Source: Halopolyspora algeriensis (lineage in GTDB: Bacteria; Actinomycetota; Actinomycetes; Mycobacteriales; Pseudonocardiaceae). From it: DNA of 64,000 bases. The stretch spans positions 267,852 to 331,851 of the forward strand of contig NZ_QPJC01000004.1 of NCBI RefSeq assembly GCF_003337235.1, read 5' to 3'. Positions 14,743 through 28,216 of this stretch are shown here, piece after piece. The stretch's first letter is position 1. The number at the start of each line of letters is the position of its first letter. The notes under the pieces were generated by a model that saw nothing but the letters and a program-made list of their open reading frames with translations, was not told the origin of the DNA and did not search any database. Made by a program: the position numbers and the translations under genes.

Positions 14743-15201
14743 TCAGCGGGACTCCCACACTCCGGTCTCGCTGGTGCGTGCGGCGATCTCGGCGGGCAGC
14801 TCCCCGGCGACGAGTTGCGCGACGGTCACGTCTTCGAGCACCTCACGCAGGCTACTGCGTACCGCGATCCAGACTTCCTGCAGAACCGACACCGACGGGT
14901 CGTACGAGACCGACTCCGGCCGCAGGCCGTGCACGCTGACCAGGGGGCCATCGGTGGCCCGGATCACGTCCGCCATCGAGATCGACTCGGCCGGGCGGGC
15001 CAGCACCCATCCCCCGGACTGCCCACGCCTGCTGGCGACCACACCGGCACGCCGCAGGTCCGACAACACCGCCTGCAGGAAGTTGCGAGGAATCCGCTGC
15101 GCGGCAGCCACATCCTCCGCACTCACCGGATGCCCCGAATCCGCGCGTGCGATCTCCACGAGCGCGCGTACCGCGTAATCCACCTTGGCCGAAATGCGCA
15201 T
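14743..15201 (-). CDS. Rrf2 family transcriptional regulator without cysteines
   Basis: 152 residues beginning MRISAKVDYAVRALVEIA, the standard Rrf2 winged-helix start, with the recognition region IPRNFLQAVLSDLRRAGVV and the wing SRRGQSGGWVLARP. The usual three Cys that hold an iron-sulfur cluster are absent; there is no Cys in the protein. It must therefore sense something else or use other ligands, as in the CymR-type sulfur regulators. Position before the TauE/SafE exporter fits a sulfur role. Confidence 0.85.
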   Translation of the reverse strand: MRISAKVDYAVRALVEIARADSGHPVSAEDVAAAQRIPRNFLQAVLSDLRRAGVVASRRGQSGGWVLARPAESISMADVIRATDGPLVSVHGLRPESVSYDPSVSVLQEVWIAVRSSLREVLEDVTVAQLVAGELPAEIAARTSETGVWESR

Positions 15202-15285
15202 GTGCTCAATTCTTCACCACCGGCTGCACCGGACTCGACAAGAACCCGCCGAGCCCGTCGCCGATGCGGTCGCAACCACGACGAA

Positions 15286-15317
15286 GCGCCGGACCCGAGC
15301 ACACTCGGGCCCGGCGC
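15286..15317 (-). terminator. gltBD terminator
   Basis: GCGCCGG-A-CCCGAG pairs with CTCGGG-C-CCGGCGC around a CACA loop: 13 base pairs with one internal mismatch, 40 bases after the gltD stop. Confidence 0.8.
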
Positions 15318-15356
15318 AGTCCGCCCATTTTCACCCGCCGGTCGATTCGAAAGGCC

Positions 15357-16800
15357 TCAGCTCAGGGGCCGGTCGGTGGGCTCGATCGGCGACGGCAGCA
15401 TGTCGCGGCCGGTCAGGTAGTGATCCACTCCGGCAGCCGCCGAACGGCCCTCGGAAATGGCCCACACGATCAACGACTGGCCCCGGCCCATGTCCCCGGC
15501 CGTGAACACTCCGTCCACCGTGGTCATGAAGGAACCGTCGCGCACCACGTTGCCCCGGCCGTCGAGCTCGACGCCGAGGTCGTCGATCAAGCCCTCGCGT
15601 TCGGGGCCGACGAAACCCATCGCCAACAGCGCCAGATCACAGGGAATCTCCTGCTCGGTGCCCTCGACGGGGACGAACGTGCCGCCCTCCCGGCGGACCT
15701 CCACCAGCCGCAGCGCACGCACCTCGCCCTGCTCGTCACCCACGAATTCCTGGCTGTTGACCGAGAAGAGCCGCTCGCCGCCCTCCTCGTGCGCCGAGGA
15801 GACGCGATAGAGCATCGGGTAGGTCGGCCACGGCTGGCTGTCGGGCCGCTCCGACGGCGGGGTGGGCATGATCTCCAGCTGGGTCACCGAGGCCGCGCCC
15901 TGACGGTGCGCGGTCCCCAGGCAGTCCGCCCCGGTGTCACCGCCGCCGATGACCACCACGTGCTTGCCCGCGGCGCTGATCGGCGACTCGGTGAGATCCC
16001 CTTCCTGTACGCGGTTGGCCGGCGGCAGGTACTCCATGGCCTGGTGCACACCATCCAGGTCGCGGCCGGGGATCGGCAGGTCCCGCGCCCTGGTCGACCC
16101 GCCCGCGAGCACCACGGCATCGTGGTCCGATCGCAGCTGCTCGGCCGTGAGGTCGACCCCGGCGTTGACGCCGGAGCGGAACTTCGTCCCTTCCGAGCGC
16201 ATCTGCCCCAGCCTCCGGTCGAGGCGATGCTTTTCCATTTTGAACTCGGGGATGCCGTAGCGCAGCAGCCCGCCGATGCGGTCGGCACGCTCGTAGACCA
16301 CGACTTCGTGACCCGCCCGGGTCAACTGCTGGGCAGCAGCCAGTCCGGCCGGTCCCGAACCGACCACGGCGACCCGCTTGCCGGTGAGCATGGCGGGGGG
16401 CTGGGGCTGCACCCACCCCTCGTCCCAGGCCCGGTCGATGATCTCGATCTCGACCTGCTTGATGGTCACCGCATCCGAGTTGATGCCCAGCACGCACGCG
16501 GCCTCGCACGGCGCGGGACACAGCGTGCCGGTGAACTCCGGGAAGTTGTTCGTGGCGTGCAGCCGTTCGATCGCCGACCGCCAGTCCTCCCGCCACACCA
16601 GGTCGTTCCATTCCGGGATGAGGTTGCCCAGCGGGCAGCCCTGGTGGCAGAACGGGATCCCGCAGTCCATGCAGCGGCCGGCCTGCTTCTGCAGGTCCTG
16701 ATGAGCGAACTCCTGATAGACCTCGCGCCAGTCCTTGATGCGGATGTCCACCGGCCGGCGCTGCGGCGTCTGGCGCGGCGTGGTCAGAAAGCCCTTCGGG

Positions 16801-16808
<8 letters not shown>
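15357..16808 (-). CDS. gltD: Glutamate synthase (NADPH) small subunit
   Basis: 483 residues. The N-terminus binds 4Fe-4S clusters ([17 protein letters not shown] and [13 protein letters not shown]). An FAD site follows ([15 protein letters not shown]), then an NADPH site ([14 protein letters not shown]) and a C-terminal FAD motif ([18 protein letters not shown]). It passes electrons from NADPH to the large subunit to make glutamate from glutamine and 2-oxoglutarate. ATG 16808 overlaps the end of gltB by 8 bases; longer in-frame starts inside gltB are not needed. A terminator follows. Confidence 0.97.
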
Positions 16809-21381
<4,573 letters not shown>

Positions 21382-21607
21382 GTGCCCCTCCCGTCTCAAT
21401 GAACAGGCTGCACGAGGGTCGAAATCACTCGTCGGAGCCCGCAAGTACCTTTCCGGTACTGACTAGAAGGATGCGCCGTTGCACACTTGGTCAGTTCGCG
21501 GCACTGTACAGACTACAGGAGCCCGAGAACAGACTCGCGTAATATACGCTACAACCAGACGCCTCTTTCCACATTCCGGACACCGCGATGCCCGGCGGCG
21601 ACTGCAC

Positions 21608-21707
21608 CGAATGGCCGAACGTGAAATGTTCTGCCGAACGGGCGAACGCAAAAAAATTTGCCGGAGTGCCCGAACGCGAAAAATCTTACCGGATTTCCGA
21701 ACGTGCC
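21608..21707 (-). promoter_or_regulatory. Phased CGAACG boxes upstream of gltB
   Basis: In the 362-base gap before gltB, CGAACG starts at 21616, 21643, 21671 and 21698, a period of 27-28 bases, with an extra copy at 21635. Three units share the form CGAACG, A-rich run, TTNNC-CCGGA, so this is a degenerate tandem repeat. The AT-rich cores stand out in GC-rich DNA. On the gltB strand the boxes read CGTTCG. It could bind a nitrogen regulator. The rest of the gap (21382-21607) shows no gene. Confidence 0.4.
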
Positions 21708-21743
21708 GGCCTTCACACGGCGGAGAGGCGTTCGGCACGCGCG

Positions 21744-21947
21744 TCAGCGGCTTTCGGCCACCGACTTCAGTGCGTGCACCGTGCGTTCGATGTTGCGCTG
21801 GTCGGCCGCATCCCGGTCGGCCTCTCCGGTGATCTCGGCGCTGACCGAGACGTATCGGTCCGGACGGCGATTCCAGGTGCGCTCGGCGACCCGGGCCGGC
21901 ACATCCAGGTCGGTGATCAGCCGGTAGAGCTCACCCGCTCCGGGCAC
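21744..21947 (-). CDS. Possible small protein after the MBL gene
   Basis: 67 residues from GTG 21947, overlapping the end of the MBL-fold gene by 17 bases. GGGAGAA upstream could be its ribosome binding site. The sequence (ELYRLITDLDVPARVAERTWNRRPDRYVSVSAEITGEADRDAAD) looks like an ordinary folded protein, unlike the Arg/Pro-rich shadow frames. No family recognised. Confidence 0.4.
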   Translation of the reverse strand: MPGAGELYRLITDLDVPARVAERTWNRRPDRYVSVSAEITGEADRDAADQRNIERTVHALKSVAESR

Positions 21948-22749
21948 CGCTGCGGTTCTCCCGCTGCGGGAGCTCGACCTCCTCACCGCGGGAGATCGTG
22001 CGGATCCGGCTGCGGGCCGAGTACCGCTCACACTCGCGGCGGAACTCCTCCGGGGAGGAACGGAAAACGGTGTAATCGTCGAAATGGACGGGCAGCGCCG
22101 TACTCGGCCGCATGGCCCGAACCAGCCCGGCTCCCTGGCGGCCGTCCATGGTGACCAGCACCCCCAGGATCCTGGTGCCGCCGAGGTGCACGATCATGGC
22201 ATCGATGTCCGGGAAGCGCTGCGGGATCTCCCACAGCGCGGAGCGAAACAGCGTATCTCCGGTGATGTACAGCCGCAGCTCGGTGCTCCCGTCCCGCACG
22301 TAGTCCACGATGCTTCCCATCACCGGGGGCAGGAGACGGTGGAACCCTGCGGGACCGTGCTGTGCGGGTACGGCGGTGACGCGGACGTGCTCACTCCCCC
22401 GCTGGAGCGTCTCCGCCTGCCAGGGATGCAGGCCCTGCGCCTCGGAGAACCCCCACTTCGACAACCGGCGTGCCGCGTGCGGCGTGGTCAGCACCGGGGT
22501 CTCGCGCGCAAGCCCCCGCCGTGCACGGCGATCGAAGTGATCTCCGTGCATGTGCGACAGCACCACCGCATCGAGTTCCGGTAACTGCTCGATGCCCCAC
22601 GCCGGTTCCGTGCAGCGCTTCGCAAACAGGCCGTAACCCAGATAGGCACGCTCGCCGCGGTGCAGGAAGTTCGGGTCGGTCAGCAGGGTCACACTGCCGA
22701 GCCGCAGGAGAACGGTGGCGGTGCCGATGAAGGTCATGGTGGCGCGCAT
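21931..22749 (-). CDS. Metallo-beta-lactamase fold hydrolase (UlaG-like)
   Basis: 272 residues from ATG 22749; an ATG four codons on is an alternative. The metal-binding motif is SHMHGDHFD at about residue 67, with later His and Asp residues (AQHGPAG, ITGDTLF, PVHFDDYTVF) that complete two metal sites. The opening MTFIGTATVLLRLGSVTLLTDPNF is typical of UlaG/N-acyl-phosphatidylethanolamine phospholipase-type MBL proteins, which act on small phosphate or lactone substrates. The substrate here is unknown. It diverges from the gene at 23025 across 275 bases. Confidence 0.85.
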   Translation of the reverse strand: MRATMTFIGTATVLLRLGSVTLLTDPNFLHRGERAYLGYGLFAKRCTEPAWGIEQLPELDAVVLSHMHGDHFDRRARRGLARETPVLTTPHAARRLSKWGFSEAQGLHPWQAETLQRGSEHVRVTAVPAQHGPAGFHRLLPPVMGSIVDYVRDGSTELRLYITGDTLFRSALWEIPQRFPDIDAMIVHLGGTRILGVLVTMDGRQGAGLVRAMRPSTALPVHFDDYTVFRSSPEEFRRECERYSARSRIRTISRGEEVELPQRENRSGARSG

Positions 22750-23024
22750 GGTCGTGACTCCTCGACATCTCGTGGAGCAGTCCGGGCGAACAGAGCGGGA
22801 CACGCCTGCAGATCCGGGGCGCGGCATCGGCAATGCCGGATCGCTCCGGTCCTCACCCGAAAACACTTCCCGTACCGCCGGACGGCTACCCGGTGCGAAG
22901 CGGTCCGAACCGGCGCGGCCGGGCAGTGTGTATCGCCTGGGAGCTCGTGGCCGGTTGGCGCGCTCCCTGCTGGGTACTCCTCGGGGGTGGTGACTGCACA
23001 CGGCAGTGAGGAGACAACCGGGAC

Positions 23025-23363
23025 ATGAACGAGACCAAGGCAAGCGGTGAGGATTCCTGGCAGCAGCTCAGCCGGGCACTGACCGACGTGGCCGCGGCGT
23101 GGCGCAGGGCGGGCACCTCCCAGGCGGAGTCCGGCCCCGAAAGCACCCCTGCCATCCACCAACTCGAGCGGACCGAGGCGCACGCTCTCGCCCGGTCCGG
23201 CTACGAGGCGGTCGAAGCTCTGGCCGGACTTGCCACGGTGCTGTCCGCGCAGCAGGACGCGGTGCATGCGTGGGAATCGGCCCAGCAAGCTCAACGTGAG
23301 GTCTGGCGGCACTGGCGCGTGGCCATGGACGCTCAACTGCCCGACGAGGACACCCCGCCCTGA
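23025..23363 (+). CDS. Hypothetical helical protein
   Basis: 112 residues with GAGGAG before the ATG. It is almost entirely helical and Ala/Gln/Glu-rich, with three Trp residues spaced as in coiled helices (WQQLSRALTDVAAAWRR, VHAWESAQQAQREVWRHW). No signal peptide or known motif. It is divergent from the MBL gene and may share a promoter region with it. Confidence 0.55.
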   Translation: MNETKASGEDSWQQLSRALTDVAAAWRRAGTSQAESGPESTPAIHQLERTEAHALARSGYEAVEALAGLATVLSAQQDAVHAWESAQQAQREVWRHWRVAMDAQLPDEDTPP

Positions 23364-23410
23364 GGTACGGCCGGACGGCCGCGCCGGAGAGGTCCCGAGG
23401 ACGACCATGC

Positions 23411-24043
23411 ATGCGATCACTCTTTCGAGCGGATACCCGAAACATGAATGACAGAGGAAATCACCACCGCTCGGCGCGGATGCGCACGCGGGCGATGGCC
23501 GTGTTCCGGCGCGGTGCCGTGCACGGTCTTGCGGCCGGAAGTATCGGCGTCGCCGTGATGACACTGGGCGAGAAATGCGAACAGCGCTGGACGGGCCGGC
23601 CGGACTCGCACGTGCCGGGCCGCACCATGGCGCGGTTGCTCGGCTCGCCCACGCCACCGAAGAAGCTGAACCTGCTGATGCATCTCGGCCAGGGGGCGCT
23701 GCTGGGCATGCTCCGGGGCGTGATGGCGGACTCGGGACTGCGCGGACCATGGGCCTCGGTGATGTTCGCCGTGGTCCGCCTGACCAATGACCAGACCCTG
23801 GAAAACGCCAGCGGTGTCGGCGCCCCGCCGTGGACATGGCCCCGGGACGAACTGGCGGTCGACCTGGTGCACAAGACCGTCTACGCCCTGACAACGGGGT
23901 TCGTGGCCGACCTGCTGGCCGCCCGGATCGGTCCCGGGCCGGGCTTGCAGCACGCCCGGCTCCGACACGGACGCCACCCCGACATCGGTCCGGTGGAGCC
24001 GTTGGCGGAACCGTCCTCCGGACAGGAGAGCGAGCGGCCGTGA
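23411..24043 (+). CDS. Conserved membrane-associated hypothetical protein
   Basis: 210 residues from ATG 23411; ATG 23444 is an equally possible start. It has a hydrophobic segment at GLAAGSIGVAVMTLG, another at LGQGALLGMLRGVM, and a third near VYALTTGFVADLLAARI, joined by short loops with WTGRPDSHVPGRT and WTWPRDELAVDLVHK. It resembles small actinobacterial membrane proteins of unknown role. It stands 47 bases after the helical protein gene and may be its partner. Confidence 0.55.
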   Translation: MRSLFRADTRNMNDRGNHHRSARMRTRAMAVFRRGAVHGLAAGSIGVAVMTLGEKCEQRWTGRPDSHVPGRTMARLLGSPTPPKKLNLLMHLGQGALLGMLRGVMADSGLRGPWASVMFAVVRLTNDQTLENASGVGAPPWTWPRDELAVDLVHKTVYALTTGFVADLLAARIGPGPGLQHARLRHGRHPDIGPVEPLAEPSSGQESERP

Positions 24044-24230
24044 CCCGGTGAGATCCGCGGCCCGCCCCGGTCCCGGAACACGAGGACCGGAGCGGGCTGC
24101 TTCTCCGAGGTCTCTTTCGATCCGCAGGTACGCGGACACACCGAACTGCACGAGTTCCCGACCCGCCGCTGACGCCGCACCACCGTCTCCGGGAATTGCC
24201 GGCGCGCAGCAGCACCGTACCGTGAGGAAG

Positions 24231-25598
24231 GTGAGCACGGAGCTGAGCCAAGCGCCGGAGCACCGCTCGGAGCGTCCTCGGTGGCGGCATGTCCGCCCAT
24301 TGCTCGCCGACCTGGCCGTGGTGCTCGCCGGGGCCTGGTTGGTGTGGCAGGCCGGAGTCGTCGGACAACGGCTGCTCGACCGGGGCGTCAACCTGTTCCT
24401 CGACTTCCCTCCGCTGTTCGCGAGCTGGGCTCCCCACACCGGCCCCGGCACGATCCCGGCGATCCTGCTCGCGCTCACCGTCGTCCTGGGCGGCCCGGCC
24501 GTGGCCGCACGTCTGCGCTGGGCGCCGCTGCTGGTGGTCACCTACCTGACCACGTTGGCGTGGACGGTCGCCATGACCCTCATCGACGGGTGGCGGCACG
24601 GCGTTCTGGACAAGCTCGCGGGCAACAAGAACTACCTGGCCGAGATCGACCGCGTCGACAGCGTGCCGGTGATGCTGTCGAACTTCACCGACAACATCCT
24701 GCTGGGGCCGGGGTCGTGGGCGGTGCACGTCGCCGGTCACCCCCCGGGCGCGCTGCTGGTCTACGTCTGGATGGACCGCATCGGCCTGGGCGGCGTCGTC
24801 GCCGGTGCCGCACTGTGCGTGCTCGTCGGGGCGACGGTCGGTGTCGGCATCGGTGCGACTCTGCGCGCACTCGGTGAGGAGCACGTGGCTCGCAAGGTGC
24901 TGCCGTTCACGGTCCTGATGCCCGGGGTGGTCTGGGTGGGGGTCTCCACCGACGGGCTGTTCGCCGGTGTCCTGGCTTCGGGCGTGGCACTGCTGGCCTG
25001 CGGCACGACCCGCCGCGGGATCCTCGGAGATCTCGCGGCGCTGGCCGGTGGTCTGCTGCTGGGCCTCACGCTGTACCTGTCGTACGGTCTCGTCCTGGCC
25101 GGGCTGCTTCCGCTGGCCGTGCTCGCACTGACCCGCAGGCTGCGACCGAGCCTGGCCGCCGTGCTCGGTGTGCTCACGGTGGCAGGCCTGTTCACCGCTG
25201 CCGGTTTCCGGTGGTGGGAGGGCTACGAGCTGCTGACGGTTCGCTACTACCAGGGCATCGCGTCCGATCGCCCGTACAGCTACTTCGTCTGGGCCAATCT
25301 CGCCTGCCTCGTGCTGGCCACGGGTCCCGCTGTGCTGGCCGGGCTGCGGCGGCTCGCCGCAGCGCCCCGCAGTCTGGCGATCGGAGCCCGCCTGCTGACC
25401 TCGGCAACGGTGCTGGCCGTGGCCATCGCCGACCTGTCCGGGATGAGCAAGGCCGAGGTGGAGCGAATCTGGCTGCCGTTCTCGCTGTGGCTCGTCCTGC
25501 CCTGTGCCCTGCTCCCCCAGCGCCAGGTCAAGTGGTGGCTGGCCGCGCAGGCCCTGCTGGCTCTGTTGATCAATCACCTGCTGCGCACCCGCTGGTGA
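24231..25598 (+). CDS. Polytopic membrane protein, GT-C glycosyltransferase-like
   Basis: About 455 residues from GTG 24231 (GTG 24222 is possible). There are some ten hydrophobic segments. A periplasmic loop near residue 160 contains VHVAGHPPGALLVYVW, a motif seen in lipid-linked sugar transferases of the GT-C fold. A canonical DxD is not obvious in the first loop, which reads LAEIDRVDSVP, so ED/DxxD-type Asp residues could serve. If it is a GT-C enzyme it would use polyprenyl-phosphate sugars to modify cell-wall glycans. The donor and target are unknown. Confidence 0.6.
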   Translation: MSTELSQAPEHRSERPRWRHVRPLLADLAVVLAGAWLVWQAGVVGQRLLDRGVNLFLDFPPLFASWAPHTGPGTIPAILLALTVVLGGPAVAARLRWAPLLVVTYLTTLAWTVAMTLIDGWRHGVLDKLAGNKNYLAEIDRVDSVPVMLSNFTDNILLGPGSWAVHVAGHPPGALLVYVWMDRIGLGGVVAGAALCVLVGATVGVGIGATLRALGEEHVARKVLPFTVLMPGVVWVGVSTDGLFAGVLASGVALLACGTTRRGILGDLAALAGGLLLGLTLYLSYGLVLAGLLPLAVLALTRRLRPSLAAVLGVLTVAGLFTAAGFRWWEGYELLTVRYYQGIASDRPYSYFVWANLACLVLATGPAVLAGLRRLAAAPRSLAIGARLLTSATVLAVAIADLSGMSKAEVERIWLPFSLWLVLPCALLPQRQVKWWLAAQALLALLINHLLRTRW

Positions 25599-25625
25599 AC
25601 CGGGTGCTGCCTGCGCCGACCGGGC

Positions 25626-25931
25626 TCAGGGCGTCGCGCGAAGAGCCTCGATCCGGTCGGCCAGACCCAGGTCGTTCTCGGTCACTCCACCCGCGGAGTG
25701 CGTGGTGATGCGCACCGTGAGGTGGTTGTAGTCGTGCACACTCAGATCAGGGTGGTGGTTGGCCTCGTTGGCCAGGTGCGCAATCGCGTTGGCGAAGGTC
25801 ATCGTCGCCAGGAAGCCCTTCAGTCGCCACGTCTTGCGCACCACGCCGTCGCTGTACTCCCACTCGGGGAGTTCGGTCAACCGGTTGTCGATCGTGTCTC
25901 GGTCCAGCAGCTCGGGCACGAGGTCCTCCAT
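25626..25931 (-). CDS. phhB: 4a-hydroxytetrahydrobiopterin dehydratase (PCD/DCoH)
   Basis: 101 residues, the family's normal size. The signature HHPDLSVHDYNHLTVRITTHSAGGVTENDLGLA is complete, with the active-site His residues. It recycles 4a-hydroxypterin formed by aromatic amino acid hydroxylases, or acts on related pterins such as the molybdopterin cofactor. It is convergent with the membrane protein gene and leaves only 27 bases between stops. Confidence 0.93.
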   Translation of the reverse strand: MEDLVPELLDRDTIDNRLTELPEWEYSDGVVRKTWRLKGFLATMTFANAIAHLANEANHHPDLSVHDYNHLTVRITTHSAGGVTENDLGLADRIEALRATP

Positions 25932-25983
25932 TCTTCATCGCGGGCGGTTTCGGAAACGACAGCGGGAACAGTCACCGACCGGA

Positions 25984-26196
25984 TCAGTTCGGCAGTTCCT
26001 CGCCGGGACGCTGCGGCACGGCTCGCTCGACCTCCTCGCTGCTGCCGTGGCCGTCCTCCGGCAGCGATCCCAGCGTCCGCAGGGCCCGCTCGGCAACTCC
26101 GCGGTCCTCGGCGTAGGGTCCCGGATCCGACTCCGCGGCAGGAAACTCCAGGCCCTGCAGGGCCTTCGCGATACGTCGTTCGTCCGAATCGGTCAC
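25984..26196 (-). CDS. DUF2795-like small protein
   Basis: 70 residues from GTG 26196 with GAGGAGAACG before it. The sequence RRIAKALQGLEFPAAESDPGPYAEDRGVAERALRTLGSLPED fits DUF2795, a small helical domain common in actinobacteria. It is followed by phhB on the same strand after 52 bases. A longer in-frame start at 26256 looks non-coding. Function unknown. Confidence 0.65.
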   Translation of the reverse strand: MTDSDERRIAKALQGLEFPAAESDPGPYAEDRGVAERALRTLGSLPEDGHGSSEEVERAVPQRPGEELPN

Positions 26197-26410
26197 CGTC
26201 GTTCTCCTCGACGTGATCATCGTAGCGCTCGTGCCGCTCCGGTGGTCCGCCCTCACGGGTGGACACGCCGGGTCCTCCTCGGACTACCCGTGCAGCCGTC
26301 ACTCACACCCGACGCCCCCGGATGACGCGGCCGGGGGCGTCCACGAGGTCGATCACCATGTCGTCGAGGTGGTGATGTCGTCACCGCGGCCCGTCGGGTA
26401 TGCATGGTCT

Positions 26411-28078
26411 GTGGCCGAACTGCTGCTGGGACCATTGCTTCGCCATGTCGACGACACGTGCGCAACGGTGTGGGTGGAAACCGATGTTGCGTGCACCGTG
26501 GAAGTACTCGGACATTCCGCACGCACCTTCCACGTCGCCGGTCATCACTACGCGCTCGTCGCCGTGCGCGGCCTGCCTCCCGGCTCGAGCACGGCCTACG
26601 AGGTCCACCTCGACGGCACGGCGGTGTGGCCACCCGGCGGACACGATTTCCCACCCAGCACGATCAGGACGATTCCGCACCGCAATGACACCGCGCTGCG
26701 CCTGCTGTTCGGTTCGTGCCACTTCGGCGGGACCGAGGATCCGAAGAAGTATGCGACTCTCGGCATCGACGCGCTCGCCGCCTACGGGCGGCGTATGGCC
26801 GGTCGGGCCGAGAGCACGTGGCCGGACGCGTTGCTGTTGCTCGGCGACCAGGTCTATGCCGACGAGCTCACTCCCGAAGTACAGCGGCAGGTGAGTGCAC
26901 GGCGCGCGCTCGGCCGTCCTCGTGGTCCCGGCCGCCCACCGGCCGACGAGGTCGCCGACTTCGAGGAATACACCTATCTTTATCGGCACTCCTGGAACGA
27001 ACCGCACTTGCGGTGGATGTTGTCCACAGTGCCCACGATGATGATCTTCGACGATCACGACGTCCGGGACGACTGGAACATCTCGCGCGCATGGCGCGCG
27101 CACATGGCGCGCCTGCCCTGGTGGTCCGAGCGCCTTGCCGGTGCGCTGATCTCCTACTGGCTCTACCAGCACATCGGCAATCTCGGCCCCGACGAGCTGG
27201 AGCGCGACGAGCTTTACCAGCAGGTGCTGCAGGCGGGGCGGTCCGGTGATGCCATGCCGGTACTGCGCGAGTTCGCCGAAACGGCCGAGGCCGAACGCGG
27301 CCACGTGAAGGGCATGCGATGGAGTTACCGACGTGACCTCGGGCCCGCCCGATTGATCGTGATCGACTCCCGGGCCGGCCGCATCCTCGATGCCCACGAG
27401 CGCGCCATGCTCTCCGAGCAGGACTTCGAATGGCTCGAGCGTGGCATCGACACCCCGCACGAGCATCTGCTGCTGGCCTCCTCGCTGCCGTGGCTACTGC
27501 CGCACGCCATCCATCACGCGCAGTCCTGGAACGAGGCCGTGTGCCGCGGCCGGGGCCGGTGGGCCCGCTTGGGGGAATGGCTGCGCCAACTTGGCGACCT
27601 CGAACACTGGGCGGCGTTTCGGGGTTCGTTCGACCGGCTGTCCCGCCTCGTCGCAGCGGCCGCCGGAACGCGTTCCCGCACGGCCACGCCCGCACCGGAT
27701 ACCCGCACCGCACCGTCCACGGTGTGCATGCTGTCCGGGGATGTCCATCACAGCTACCTCGCCGAGGCGCGGTACCGCGGTGCCCACGCGCCCGTGGTGC
27801 AGGTGACCTGCTCACCGGTGCACAACGCGGTCTCCCACACCCTCCGTGGGCCACTCCGGATGGCCTGGTCACCGGTACTGGCAGGATGCTTCCGCCTGCT
27901 GGCCCGCCGAGCGGGAGTGGCGCCACTGCCCGTGCGATGGTCGAAGTCGGCGGGGCCGTACTTCGGCAACATGGTCGGCGTGCTGGATCTGCACGGGTCC
28001 GGCGCCGAAGTCCGTTTCGAACGGATCGAGGACGCCGCCGGCCGGTGGAGCACGCTCGTGTCCCGGCGGTTGAGCTGA
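26411..28078 (+). CDS. PhoD-like phosphatase/phosphodiesterase
   Basis: About 555 residues from GTG 26411; ATG 26375 is an in-frame alternative. An N-terminal beta-sandwich domain (about 1-95) is followed by the calcineurin-like PhoD catalytic domain with FGSCHFGG, LLLGDQVYADE, MIFDDHDVRDDWN and LSGDVHHSYLAEA, which hold the metal ligands. No secretion signal or Tat motif is seen, unlike typical PhoD, so it probably acts inside the cell. It may hydrolyse phosphodiesters; the substrate is not evident. Confidence 0.85.
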   Translation: MAELLLGPLLRHVDDTCATVWVETDVACTVEVLGHSARTFHVAGHHYALVAVRGLPPGSSTAYEVHLDGTAVWPPGGHDFPPSTIRTIPHRNDTALRLLFGSCHFGGTEDPKKYATLGIDALAAYGRRMAGRAESTWPDALLLLGDQVYADELTPEVQRQVSARRALGRPRGPGRPPADEVADFEEYTYLYRHSWNEPHLRWMLSTVPTMMIFDDHDVRDDWNISRAWRAHMARLPWWSERLAGALISYWLYQHIGNLGPDELERDELYQQVLQAGRSGDAMPVLREFAETAEAERGHVKGMRWSYRRDLGPARLIVIDSRAGRILDAHERAMLSEQDFEWLERGIDTPHEHLLLASSLPWLLPHAIHHAQSWNEAVCRGRGRWARLGEWLRQLGDLEHWAAFRGSFDRLSRLVAAAAGTRSRTATPAPDTRTAPSTVCMLSGDVHHSYLAEARYRGAHAPVVQVTCSPVHNAVSHTLRGPLRMAWSPVLAGCFRLLARRAGVAPLPVRWSKSAGPYFGNMVGVLDLHGSGAEVRFERIEDAAGRWSTLVSRRLS

Positions 28079-28216
28079 CGCCACCTCCGCGCCGCGGCGC
28101 GTGGTGCCGGCCACTGGGCCTGGCGATCTCGGAGAGGCGCATCCGACGCCGTCGGTGAGCACCGCACCGAGGTACCACGCCACGACCGCACCGCCGAGAG
28201 CACGACACAAGCGCAC

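Noticed and set aside
21463..21738. A minus-strand gene of 91 codons upstream of gltB
   Set aside because: It covers the phased CGAACG repeats, has a basic featureless translation and no ribosome binding site.
22734..25577. A 947-codon frame on the minus strand
   Set aside because: It runs antisense to three genes and is low-complexity (Arg, Gln, Gly, His).
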